Origin: Trichopria drosophilae
Lineage: Eukaryota > Arthropoda > Insecta > Hymenoptera > Diapriidae
Assembly: GCA_030407085.1 (NCBI GenBank)
Contig: CM059582.1
Location: 26,425,001 to 26,489,000 of the forward strand
Direction: 5' to 3'
DNA length: 64,000 bases
This document shows positions 24,001 to 33,790 of the stretch, one piece after another (position 1 is the first letter of the stretch; every line of letters starts with the position of its first letter). The notes below the pieces were generated by a model. That model saw nothing but the letters and a program-made list of their open reading frames with translations. It made no database searches and had not been told where the DNA came from. The position numbers and the translations under genes are program-made.

Positions 24001-27000
24001 ATTACTACCGGATCAACTGTGGACTTTAGATCCCCCTTAATTCCTTAACTGCGGCTATAATTTCAAACAAAATGCCCAAAATGAAAAAAAAAAATTCTGT
24101 TCGATTTTAATAATACTTATATATATATATAGGTATAGGTAGTTTTTTGGATCGCTAATTTTGAATATGGGAGTCCGAGATTGGATATTCAAAATAGCCG
24201 ATCCAATATGGGAGACGAATTTTTAAATATCGAAAAGAATCTTGTTACTAGGGGATTTTTAGGGACGCTAATTATAAATCTGCTGTCAGATGATGAAAAT
24301 TCAAAAATGAAGATAGTTGAAACAAAAATTAAAAAAAAAACCCATGAAACAAGTTGGAAGCAGAATGGTTCGACTTTTCAAAAAAGTGTCCGCCATATTG
24401 AATCAGCCATGTTGTATTTCCAAAAATCTTCAGATACGTAATCAACAATCCAAACAACCTATCAGTAACAAGTTTCAAGAGGTTTTCAAACTTTTTATGC
24501 ATTAATTGATTGAACACAATGTCATACTTCATGACGAAGATTTTGAAAAAAATCGTGAAAACTACCATCTTTGTGGACGTATATTTTTGGTTTGACACAT
24601 TAATTACGAAAATGAACAACGTCCTCGTTTTCAGTACACCTTAGACTGTCTAGAAATGGATTTGATTTTAATATACATAAATTTCAGAATTTGTTAGTCT
24701 AATTTATATCATGATGAAGATTTGCGTTTTTCTGGCAGTCTGGGAAAAGGCCGAAATAACAAAGATCTTCAGCAGTCAAGGGATTAAGAGATAGGTAACA
24801 CCTCCGTTCTATTATTGAAAAATACTAATTTTTTAACAGAAACCCCATGAAGAAGTATGTTACAAGTTTTTCTTCAGCAATTATGGTCAAAAGCTAAAAA
24901 TTGTTTTACTTCATAGCTGAAGTTGACATGAAATTGATTAGATTCAAAAAAAGTGTTTTACCTTTTAACATTGAAAACATCCCATGCACTGGCTAGAATT
25001 GCATTTACAACTAGATCACATGGAACTATATTTAATTCCGACGTATCGGAAGCATATACTGTCCTCAAAGCTCCTATGGAAGCACTACATACAAGACCCG
25101 TTGGTCCCAGAAAAGAGTCAACCCAACCTTCCATTGGTTCGTGATAAGAAGCTGCAACTAAAATATAAATAATAATTAAAGCGTGAGTTAATGCAGGCTT
25201 AATATAAATAATAACTTAGAAATTGGGTGGGCATTTAACCTACAACTTAAGTGATAATTTTTCCTGAAGGGGGTCCCTATATAGGTCCAAAACGTCTGAC
25301 AAAATATTATCTTTACGGTAATTAAAAGCAAATAAGTTGTAGGTTAAAAGGCCACCCAATTAGTAGTTTACAAACAATAAGTAGTTCATTGATATAGTAA
25401 ATTCAATTATCTTTATTGAAATTTCCTAGAACCATAAAAGTTGATATATTAGGATGAAAGAATATTTCAAAATTATCCCAAATTAAAATAATATTGTAAT
25501 TAGAATTTTTAATACTGCTGTCAATAATTCTTTTAGTATGTAATTTACATCCCTTGGTAATTCTACTTTAGCATTCGAATATTTTGAAGCAATACACACC
25601 GATTCAATCTTTTTACCGGTCGATAAATACCAGCGCTTAATAACCTAGAGTTCTTATTTACCGATGGATGATACAATACCGATGACGACTTTCGAAATGA
25701 AGATTAACAGCTAAAGATCCTCGGTTGATAACGTCAATTCCTAACCTAAAATATTAATAAAAAAATACAGAAAGTAAATATATTTTTGTATCCAAATCTA
25801 TTTTAGGGTAAAGGCTATAGCGGGATAAGAAGGTAAAAACTGCCCCCGCCTGGATTTTTATTTTGAATTGGCCATTCGAAAGGACATATTTAAAAACCCC
25901 TTCAGCCAAATTTTCAGCCCCCTAGGTGGTAGAAGGTTGCTCCTATCGTAAAAAACGTGTTTTTTAGAAAAAAAATTCTCTTGCTCCACTGTTTGGTCTA
26001 AATAATTTTAAAAAATTCATGAACGTGTGTTTTTGAGTGAGAAAACACCCTGATTTTTTTCAGATTTTTCGGGTCTAAACCGGAGCTGCAAAAAATTCTT
26101 GAATTTTTCAATGATATTTTAGGTTATGAAGGTCATATTTGGCCAACTTCTAAATAACAATTTTTTGTGTACTTTTTCTCGTACTTTCGAATGCCGATGT
26201 TAGAATTACCATTTTCAAACCGGAACATGTTCAAAATGTGAAAAAACCGATTTTTTTCGCATTTTTCCCACTTTATTGGTACATAACCTTAAAATTATAT
26301 AGTTCAATAGATATTAGAACATCCAAAATTACTCTAGGACTTTCTTTCACGTCTAAACAGTTTTTAGAATCAAGTATTACTTTGCTGTCGCTGCAAAAGT
26401 CCTTATTCAACCAGTTTTGAGGTGTAGGAAAACTTCATATTATTGGAAAGATATTAATCATTATAATTAATGATAAAAATGAGTAAGTATTTCTGATAGA
26501 AATTAAGATAACGTTTATCAAAAAGGTATAAATTTGTTCCTTTTTTCATGAAAATAGTAAAATAATGATTTATTACGTGACAAAACATCAATTAACAATT
26601 ACAAGATTTTTTTAACAATTTAACATTTAACTAGAAAATTATTAATCTTCGTCGCTATCGTTGTCTATTACTGGATCAATGTCTTTGCTAGAAAATAAAT
26701 CCGTAAGAATTTTCGCTGGTCTAATAATTTTTGATTTGTATCTAGCATTACTAAGATAATATATGACTGCTGCAATGTGAGAACAGGAACCTACAGTTCG
26801 TAATCCATTGGCACAATCGCATGCATGTCGTAGAATACCGCTGCATCCTATTGAATTAGGTTTGTACTCGACATAGCATTTATAGGTCTTACTATTCATA
26901 TGCCTGGACCTTATTAATACTTTAATAATGTTTGGTTTCATCTGAATATACTCCAAATTGATGTTATCACTCTCGTCCATTAACTCTGCTAGATAACAGA

Positions 27001-30000
27001 CGGCTTGGCCTAATTGATAGGTACCTGAAAAAAATATTTTGAGATCCCTTTCAGTCATCTCCGGAAAGTCCGTGATTTCTTCAGATGTTAGCTTGGTGGT
27101 AGTAGTGTCGTCTATCGAGTGCAAAAAGTGCAAAACCAGTGCAAAAGAAGAAAGCGCTAAGAATCTCGCTCCGACGATTCTTACCTTTACCTTCCGGTCG
27201 ACATGTTGTCTTTGTTTTCACCTATACAGTGCGACCTGTCCTAACGCATCCCGTCTCTCTCCCTACCATATGCTCCTTCTATGGCCACAGTGGGACATGT
27301 GCGCATGCGCAATACTCGTGCTCAATGCCGAGTGTACTACATAGATTCGAACTGATGTGAAAGTGGGGGTTGAGGGAGGGCATGCGTTAGGACAGGGGCG
27401 ACCATTTTGGTCGGAACGAAAGTTATGCGTTAGGACAGGTCGCACTGTATGTATATGTCTTTACGTAAAAAACAAAGACAGCAGATGACCGGGAGGAACG
27501 AATCGTTGCAGTTTGGTGTTCACTCAAGTTGTTCGATTCTTTCCCGTTCGAGTTTCGATCGATTACAAAGTAGATTGGTAAGCGTGTCCCGAGGACTCCC
27601 TAGGACCTTGCTCAGTTTAACTGAATACATATTGAACTGAACTTACAGACAACGATAGTGACGAAGATTAATCATTTTCTAGTTAAATGTTAAATTGTTA
27701 AAAAAAATCGTGTAATTGTTAATTGATGTTTTGTCACGTAATAAATCATTATTTTACTATTTTCATGAAAAAAGGAACAAATTTATACCTTTTTGATAAA
27801 CGAATAGTTATTTATTGAAATTATAAAACCTTACCTTTAACCGTGGCAATTCTTTGCAAAGATTTATTATCTCCAAGCAACCTCTAACGTTAGTAAATAT
27901 GTAATTCTTCAAGGTTTCATCAAATCGTACAGTTGCAGCTGCATGAAAAACGATGGAGACATTTTGTATTGTATTTGTAATAAATCATTATTTTACTATT
28001 TTCATGAAAAAAGGAACAAATTTATACCTTTTTGATAAACGTTATCTTAATTTCTATCAGAAATACTTACTCATTTTTATCATTAATTATAATGATTAAT
28101 ATCTTTCCAATAATATGAAGTTTTCCTACACCTCAAAACTGGTTGAATAAGGACTTTTGCAGCGACAGCAAAGTAATACTTGATTCTAAAAACTGTTTAG
28201 ACGTGAAAGAAAGTCCTAGAGTAATTTTGGATGTTCTAATATCTATTGAACTATATAATTTTAAGGTTATGTACCAATAAAGTGGGAAAAATGCGAAATA
28301 AATCGGTTTTTTCACATTTTGAACATGTTCCGGTTTGAAAATGGTACTTCTAACATCGGCATTCGAAAGTACGGGAAAAAGTACACAAAAAATTGTTATT
28401 TAGAAGTTGGCCAAATATGACCTTCATAACCTAAAATATCATTGAAAAATTCAAGAATTTTTTGCGGCTCCGGTTTAGACCCGAAAAATCTGAAAAAAAT
28501 CAGGGTGTTTTCTCACTCAAAAACACACGTTCATGAATTTTTTAAAATTATTTAGACCAAACAGTGGAGCAAGAGAATTTTTTTTCTAAAAATCACGTTT
28601 TTTACGATAGGGGCAACCTACTACCACCTAGGGGGCTGAAAATTTGGCTGAAGGGGTTTTTAAATATGTCCTTTCGAATGGCCAATTCAAAATAAAAATC
28701 CAGGCGGGGGCAGTTTTTACCTTCTTATCCCGCTATAGCCTTTATGCAGTCTTTTTTTAATGACAACAACCTAGAAGTTTTAGCAGCCCCTGAGGAGGGC
28801 TCTAAAATACCAACTCGCTGTTTTTAATCAAATTCGCTTTTACCGACGACGAATTTCCATTCAAAACCATAATTTATATTTGCGAATTCGCAGTTAGCTG
28901 AAATTGACCATATATTCTTGAAAAACAAACTTTAAAGCAGATCTAAACTTGAAAATAGATGTAGTTTCTGTTTAATTTGCATATTTTAAGTTAGGAATTG
29001 ACGTTAACAACCGGAAGTTTTAGCAGACCAATCCATAAGATAAAGATTTACCAGAAAAAATCTTTGTTTAATGCAGTAAATGAATTGTGCAATTCTGAAG
29101 TCTTTATCTGAATTATTTGATGCCTTTTAAAACTGAAAAAATAAATTTGGAAAGGTGAATTCTTACTAATAGCCGGCCGTAAAATACCAAACGGTAAGTG
29201 ACCAGCTTCTGTTTGCACAATTTGTTCTGCAGCAGCTTTTGTAAATGTGTAGCTATTTGGCCATTTTCCTATTAATCTGAAAATCGAAGAAACATTATTA
29301 ATGTATTGATTACTTTAAAGAAAGACCAACTATAAAACTTGCTTTTAATCATTGTTTTGAAAACGATCATCTTAATAAATAATTTATACACATTAAAAAG
29401 TATTTAAAATATCAGATTTGAAGAATGTATTCTTCCTTAAATTTGCAATGTTTTACTATAACAACATTATTTTCAATAGACTACGTATAGTTAATTCATA
29501 CTAACGATAATAGATATCTCCTTAGTTAACAAGGTTATCCTATTAACCTGGTATGTTTTCAATCGCATATACGCAACGTTTTGTTCCTTTTTTCGTTCGA
29601 TAAAATATTCATTTGCACATGTTTTATGGTAGTTGATTGGTTTTATATGTTAAAGGAAAATGTTATTCGTACCTTTAACATAAAGATCTTAGGCGAAATG
29701 AATTTCACCTGGTATTTTTTTTATATGTTTATTTAATTTGGTTTATATTCAAAAAAGAGCTACAAAAAATAGCCAAAACCTTAGTTCAGTTTTAAATATT
29801 ATTAGGTTTAACATATTTATTAAGGTGGCCATTTTTAAAACACGAATTGTTAAATGTCATTTATATAATTTATGGCGGTCGAGAATTTAAAATAATTACT
29901 TTAAAAAAAATTGTTTCTTGCTAAAACAATAGAATTATGAAATTATTATTCGTTATTCGCTTAAAAAACAAGAGTATCTTTCTAAACATCATATGAATAC

Positions 30001-31972
30001 AAACCAATTAAAATATTATAAAAATCAATAAAAGTTAAAATGTATTTAAAAATCTTACTTCTTTTCTTCTTGACTAGATAAATTATCACCTAAAAAATCG
30101 GCCATTTCTATGAGATCGCGACCTTTAATATGTAGGTCATCATAAATCTTTTCTTGTATTGTATCACGTGTACAAAATGAATATGCTGTTGATACGTGAA
30201 TCGCAGCCTGAAAAATAGACAATCTATTAATTGTGTATTTAATACAGTGTATTATATTATTTAATTTTACCATATCAACCAATATGAATGTTGGAAAAAT
30301 TATTGAATTGAGGAAAAATTACTTGGCCAATACGGTTCCAACAATAATTCTTTTTGAATTTTCGAATTTGATATTTTATTCAGGGGTACATAACCTTAAA
30401 TTTGAACGTTACCCAAGCAACAAGAGAAGTCCCTTCGACCAAGTCAAAGTCGGAATGCCCTAATTAAGTGAAATTTACCACTTTTCGACCAAAAGATTGC
30501 CCTATACGTCAGATAGACTTTCTAGACACAGACACATGTCGAACGTTACTCAAATATAACCTAAAAAATACCTTTTAAGTCATGTGACTTCAAAGTTATA
30601 CATTAGGTTCAAATCATAATGTCCAAGTCAATAACCTTATATGACGATATCTTCGATCATATTGGACGGCGAACTAATGGATTACTTCTACTTTTGTTAC
30701 CGTTTACAGTAATTCAGATTCTATTTTAGGTAAATAATCCGCGGTTGAAAAAATGTCTGGCCTTGATCGAAAAGGGGTAATTTTGCACTGTTCTGCTGCT
30801 TGGGTATGGCCTGTATCTGCACTTGCAGAATTTGAATACGATTTTCGGAAGGTAATCAATTTTGGATGACTTTTAAAAGTGAAATACATTAAGCATTTAT
30901 AAGCAGCCCTATAATCCATATATCTTAAGGACGAATCAATAGCATCATCAAGATTGTCATATGCTCAGGATATTAGAGCACTTGAAGATAGCAAGGAAAT
31001 GCTAAAAGCAGATATTTAGACGTACCGAGCAATTTCTAATGACGAGTTCAGGCAGGAATGGTTTTGTCTGGCCAAAATGTTATTACAAAATACTATGTGA
31101 GGAAATAAAATATTATAATTTTTTGGATATAGATAGATACAGCTATTTTAATGATTTCTAATAATATGAATCTAAAAAACTGAAGCCGAAGAGTCTACCA
31201 GTGCATATTATATTTATTCATTCGAATAGTTATTTATTGAAATTATAAAACCTTACCTTTAACCGTGGCAATTCTTTGCAAAGATTTATTATCTCCAAGC
31301 AACCTCTAACGTTAGTAAATATGTAATTCTTCAAGGTTTCATCAAATCGTACAGTTGCAGCTGCATGAAAAACGATGGAGACATTTTGTATTATAATAGA
31401 TCTATTGGAATTTGAAATTCCAAGATTTGGAAGGCTGCAATCACCAGGGATTCCAACTATGCCTTCCGCAAACAAGGAATTCTCTTCCTTCAATTTTTTA
31501 AAGACCTACACGTAAAATATCAGTCATGCATCAGTGTTCTTACTTTCACATTCATGGTGAGTTTAAATAAATTTTGGTAGAAAATATAAAAATATTCATT
31601 TTCGTTACCTATCTATATATGTTACAATATATATTGAATAAAGCGATTATGGAAACTATTTAGAATCGTAATGTAGCGACAGAATTTTTATCGTGTGAAC
31701 TGTTTTCAAAAGCATCTGCAAAGATGAGTTTACTTTTATGTCAAAATACAACTTACATTGCTCTGACATAATTTTGCAATTCTTTCTTGCGGGGTGCAAT
31801 CCTTTTTACTTCGGATGAGGACATAAATAGTTCCGATTCCAGGACAACTACGAAGCAATTTCTCTATCAGGATCTTTCCAACGAAACCCGTGCCCCCTGT
31901 TATTAATACATTTTGTCCATAATAAAACTGCTGAATTGGTGTCAATATATCACAACCTTGGACACCCGCCAT
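20907..31972 (-). CDS. Fatty acyl-CoA reductase, gene 1 (complete, 8 coding exons)
   Basis: Predicted NADPH-dependent reduction of fatty acyl-CoA to fatty alcohol, at the ER or peroxisome membrane, feeding wax, hydrocarbon or pheromone synthesis. Exons (minus): 31972-31757, 31505-31257, 30207-30059, 29276-29167, 25157-24962, 23729-23487, 22622-22365, 21027-20907. All introns are GT-AG and phases join without a stop, giving 513 residues, normal for insect FARs. Seen: nucleotide-binding motif TGGTGFVG (residues 25-32); [10 protein letters not shown] and HVSTAY core blocks; catalytic YTFTK (Tyr214, Lys218, the YxxxK pair); [11 protein letters not shown]; hydrophobic segments in exons 6 and 8; the C-terminal FAR_C (sterile) domain in exon 7 ([13 protein letters not shown]). 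The ATG directly follows a splice acceptor. Gene 2 lies upstream on the same strand. Introns 4-7 carry inserted elements. Substrate chain length cannot be read from sequence. Confidence 0.93.
21153..22018. mobile_element. Non-autonomous DNA element in FAR gene 1 intron 7
   Basis: TA at both ends, with imperfect inverted termini: GTGGAATGCGGGGCGAAGCG on the left and, in complement, GGGGAAGACGGGGCGAAATG on the right. Secondary copies of GGGGCGAAGCGGCG-like sequence occur inside near 21350 and, inverted, near 21690. Length is about 866 bp. No transposase recognised. Confidence 0.55.
22215..22320. repeat. GC-rich GGGCGTAA / CGAAGCGAG repeat
   Basis: Contains GGGCGTAA, GCGAAG, GTCGAAGCGAG and GGGCGCAAAATCGAG, unlike the surrounding AT-rich intron. 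A related arrangement lies near 44648-44800 and partial copies near 23070-23240. It sits just downstream of exon 7 of FAR gene 1. Confidence 0.4.
22365..22622 (-). CDS. FAR gene 1, coding exon 7 (FAR_C domain)
   Basis: Acceptor TTTCTAG|GATGAT, donor TTGAGAAG|GTAATA, 258 bp. Encodes [33 protein letters not shown] and YLLNDP. The open frame continues upstream of the acceptor but loses family similarity there, which fixes the exon start. Confidence 0.92.
22838..23120. repeat. Cluster of three short hairpins in FAR gene 1 intron 6
   Basis: Hairpin 1 (about 22838-22948): GGAGGTAAAATAAAGAATG with CATTCTTTTTTACTTCC, plus CTCAGACT with AGTCTGAG. Hairpin 2 (about 22955-23035): ACTTTCCTCCCGC / GCGGGAGGAAAGT around TTG. 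Hairpin 3 (about 23050-23120): CGTAAAATCCGATTTTAGGC with GGGCGAAATATCGCATTTTACG. All are non-coding and far more GC-rich at their loops than the host intron. Confidence 0.55.
23487..23729 (-). CDS. FAR gene 1, coding exon 6
   Basis: Acceptor GTTTCAG|CGAATG, donor CCTTC|GTAAGT, 243 bp. Encodes [12 protein letters not shown] and a hydrophobic [17 protein letters not shown] segment. Confidence 0.9.
24130..24260. repeat. Dispersed AATATGG / GGATC repeat, family B
   Basis: The core GCCGATCCAATATGGGAGAC with TTTTGAATAT flanks recurs in related form near 19440-19600, 35720-35850, 53830-54020 and 59980-60310 (AAAATGGCGGATC, TTCAATATGGCGGACC). Open frames through these copies are low-complexity and I do not treat them as genes. 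Confidence 0.45.
24962..25157 (-). CDS. FAR gene 1, coding exon 5
   Basis: Acceptor TTTTAG|TTGCAG, donor TTAAAAG|GTAAAA, 196 bp. Encodes [17 protein letters not shown] and the VPCDLVVNA block typical of FARs. Confidence 0.93.
25221..25361. mobile_element. Small palindromic MITE in FAR gene 1 intron 4
   Basis: AATTGGGTGGGCATTTAACC followed by TACAACTTA on the left pairs with TAAGTTGTAGGTTAAAAGGC followed by CACCCAATT on the right. Total length is 141 bp with an AT-rich loop. No coding content. Confidence 0.6.
25708..25754. repeat. Imperfect inverted repeat outside the SWIM element
   Basis: Pairs with 28977-29025: AACGTCAATTCCTAACCTAA here against TTAAGTTAGGAATTGACGTT there, extending into GATCC/GGAAG-type flank. 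It lies 55 bp left and about 235 bp right of the element ends, so the element may have landed inside an older palindromic element. A 25-bp direct repeat (GAAGTTTTAGCAG core) also occurs at about 28764 and 29008. Confidence 0.45.
26642..27133 (-). CDS. SWIM zinc-finger protein fragment (transposon-encoded)
   Basis: An open frame of up to 163 codons ends in TAA at 26642. It has no ATG at its left edge; the first internal Met is in [10 protein letters not shown]. Residues about 110-135 read [20 protein letters not shown], a CxC...CxH SWIM-type zinc finger, followed by YYLSNARY. Similar RTVGCCSH-type proteins recur as repetitive genes in invertebrate genomes, which supports a transposon origin. 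The acidic tail (DNDSDED) falls in the inverted arm. The N-terminal part of the parent protein, including any catalytic domain, is missing, so this copy is probably not autonomous. Confidence 0.65.
   Translation of the reverse strand: MHFLHSIDDTTTTKLTSEEITDFPEMTERDLKIFFSGTYQLGQAVCYLAELMDESDNINLEYIQMKPNIIKVLIRSRHMNSKTYKCYVEYKPNSIGCSGILRHACDCANGLRTVGSCSHIAAVIYYLSNARYKSKIIRPAKILTDLFSSKDIDPVIDNDSDED
27227..27447. mobile_element. TA-flanked MITE nested in the SWIM element
   Basis: Perfect terminal inverted repeats of 23 bp begin CAGTGCGACCTGTCCTAACG, with TA on both sides (27225-27226 and 27448-27449). Length is 221 bp, GC-richer than its surroundings. CAGTG ends and TA duplication fit the Tc1/mariner group. 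No ORF of its own. Confidence 0.85.
27739..28041. repeat. 64-bp direct duplication bracketing the captured exon
   Basis: Both copies start TAATAAATCATTATTTTACT and end TTTTTGATAAACG. At the first copy the terminal CG is shared with the start of the FAR fragment, a 2-bp microhomology. Confidence 0.9.
27801..27970 (-). pseudogene. Captured copy of FAR gene 1 exon 2 with its splice donor
   Basis: These 170 bp match 31223-31392 at every base by eye: 136 bp from the 3' part of exon 2, the GTAAGG donor and 34 bp of intron 2, in the gene's own orientation. The copy is followed by 7 bp of filler (27971-27977). It lies between two copies of a 64-bp stretch of the element arm (27739-27802 and 27978-28041). 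The left arm has that stretch only once (about 26512-26575) and has no FAR sequence. It is a fragment and cannot encode an enzyme alone. Confidence 0.92.
29167..29276 (-). CDS. FAR gene 1, coding exon 4 (catalytic)
   Basis: Acceptor TTTCAG|ATTAAT, donor GCTATTA|GTAAGA, 110 bp. Encodes [18 protein letters not shown] with the YxxxK catalytic pair, then GILRPAI. Confidence 0.93.
30059..30207 (-). CDS. FAR gene 1, coding exon 3
   Basis: Acceptor TTTCAG|GCTGCG, donor AAAGAA|GTAAGA, 149 bp, leaving phase 2. Starts with [10 protein letters not shown], the conserved FAR strand before the catalytic exon. Confidence 0.92.
31257..31505 (-). CDS. FAR gene 1, coding exon 2
   Basis: Acceptor GTGTAG|GTCTTT, donor TTAAAG|GTAAGG, phase 0 on both sides, 249 bp. 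Carries GIPGDC and [10 protein letters not shown]. The last 136 bp and 34 bp of the following intron recur at 27801-27970. Confidence 0.93.
31757..31972 (-). CDS. FAR gene 1, coding exon 1
   Basis: Encodes 72 residues with the Rossmann motif TGGTGFVGK and YVLIRSKK. Upstream is GTTTAG|ATGGCG, a splice acceptor touching the start codon. The donor is AGCAAT|GTAAGT and the intron is 251 bp. Confidence 0.92.
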
Positions 31973-33708
31973 CTAAACATGAAAATAAATATCAATGATA
32001 CTGAGGAAGCTGATAATAAAGCTTCAAATATATATCGAAATACATGTTAAGTCAAAATACAAAGAAATATTGTGGTCGTTTTTAAGCCTTAATATCTAAA
32101 AAAGGAGTTTGTTTACTGAGTTTTTAGGTTATCTATGAAACAGGTGACGAAACTTATATTTTTTATTCCTATTTCACATACTGCAGGCAGGTCCAAATAC
32201 AAAGGGTCAAAGTCTTATCCCCAAATTAATATACTTTTTAATATAAGAATTTATACAAATAATGCTGAAATACATCGTCAATCTTTTAGGATTAAACTAA
32301 TATAATTAATGTTTTCTTTTTCCTATGTGCTTTAAATACAAAACTTCATGTCCCTTCAAAGTATTTTAAAGTCTCTGAACCAATATTAACCAACAAAGAA
32401 AACATTTGTATTTCCTTTTTCTTTTCAAATTGTAAACATATTAGAGGTCGCTTTATATACTACCGCAGAAAAAATTTCGTGAGAATGTTTTTCAAAGAAA
32501 AAGAAACCTTTTCGAAGATTTTTGGGTTGCAGAATATATGCGCAAAATAATCGTAAATAAAGACATTCATAAATTGAAAACAAATGATTTCGTAACAAAC
32601 ATTTTTAAAACGCCGATTTTTTGCTAACTAATGTAGCATTTGTTTTTCTTTATATACTACTTTCACCGCTTTCACCACGAAAAAATACTTCTGAAAAATA
32701 AATCCCCCTTACCTACGAAATAAACCGAAATATGGCAGAAAACACTGCTTTTACACATTTAACCATGTTGTTCTCCAAAGTGTGACGTGATAGCAAAATT
32801 CTGTTAGCGCCATCGCGTTCAGCACGAAAAAATGCTTCAGAAATGGTACAAAGGCAAGATCAGTGTCGGATAGTGTTATGTTTTAAATTGCTAAAAAATA
32901 ATTTACGAATAATAAAATACTTTCAAAAATATAAATTAATGTATCACATCCCTGACTTTCGTTTTTGTGATGTCCGAACTTATTTTTAGTTACGTACAGA
33001 AAATATAAATATTTGTTATATTTGGGGACTATTTTACTAAATTATTTTATGTTACGTTGAGTTTCGTTTCTATCTCAGGGTTCATTTTCATATACTTTGT
33101 AAACAGAGAACTGTACATATCGTAAACATGTTATAATAATAACAAGTCCATTGAAACAAAAGGAATTCTTTTTAATGTCTAATGCAAATGATTCTTGCGC
33201 TTGTTACTCAATTCCTTCTCAACCGACTTTTAATACAACAAATTAAAAAGACGGTACTCTATTACACGTACCTTAAAATACTAAAAATTTTACGAATGTA
33301 AATAATAAGACGCCCTTTTACCCTTTGTTCTACCTAACGTTCAAAATATACTCTTTTTTAAATGATTATTCATTGTGTTTGCAATTCCATATACAATGAG
33401 ACTTATAAAATTGTAACTCAAAAGAATATTTTTTGTTGATGCCAGGTAAGCACGAATCCAGGAAATATGCTTCCTTTATCTCTAAAAAGCTATTTTGAAA
33501 TTATAAAATATGATAATCTACTTTTACTATTATATATATGTCAGCAATTTTTAAAAAATTTACTTTAAAAATGGAAAAACCTATAGAAATATTAAATATT
33601 TGGTTTGAAGATATATACGACTTATTTATATAGATACCAGATTACACTCGATAATAAAAAAGTACAGTGCTAAATACTGCATAATTAAAAATTACTTATA
33701 AATCTTAC
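31973..33708 (-). other. Inferred 5'UTR intron of FAR gene 1
   Basis: Bounded by a GTAAGA donor at 33708 and the TTTAG acceptor next to the start codon. AT-rich, no other feature recognised. Confidence 0.5.
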
Positions 33709-33752
33709 CACGTGCAGGTTTTGAGTTGTATTCGGAACACGAGTCAATACTT
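33709..33752 (-). other. Candidate 5'UTR exon of FAR gene 1
   Basis: About 40 nt between the predicted start site and the donor CACGTG|GTAAGA. Non-coding. The splice acceptor abutting the ATG of coding exon 1 requires an upstream exon, and this one has a TATA box at the right distance. Confidence 0.5.
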
Positions 33753-33790
33753 AACTGCAATAAATACTTGGGATATATAAGCATAAGTTT
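33745..33790 (-). promoter_or_regulatory. Candidate TATA promoter of FAR gene 1
   Basis: TATATAT at 33779-33773 on the minus strand lies about 30 nt upstream of an A in GTATTGACTC (33748); an alternative initiator, TTGCAGTT, is centred on 33756. Confidence 0.5.

Larger units (their letters stand above)
25811..28742. mobile_element. Long-inverted-repeat (foldback) element with SWIM-finger ORF
   Basis: Near-identical inverted arms of about 854 bp run 25811-26664 and 28742-27651. The right arm is longer because it carries an extra 239 bp. The tips are AAGGCTATAGCGGGATAAG, flanked on both sides by TA. The inner ends of the arms include the last codons of the SWIM ORF: the right arm has GACAACGATAGTGACGAAG on the plus strand, matching its end. 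Long arms and a SWIM-type finger are both known from Mutator-like/foldback elements, but no 8-9 bp target duplication is visible and no DDE domain is present, so the superfamily is open. The element lies within intron 4 of FAR gene 1. Confidence 0.75.

Noticed and set aside
26238..26420. Paired 60-codon frames at 26238-26420 (+) and 28133-28315 (-)
   Set aside because: They are the same sequence in the two inverted arms; chance frames in a terminal repeat.
27801..27970. Reading the FAR-like segment as an independent FAR gene exon
   Set aside because: It is truncated, sits inside a transposon arm and duplicates exon 2 exactly; it is a captured fragment.
30704..30919. 71-codon minus frame in FAR gene 1 intron 2
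   Set aside because: Does not match any FAR block and lacks suitable splice sites; possible old repeat, not assignable.
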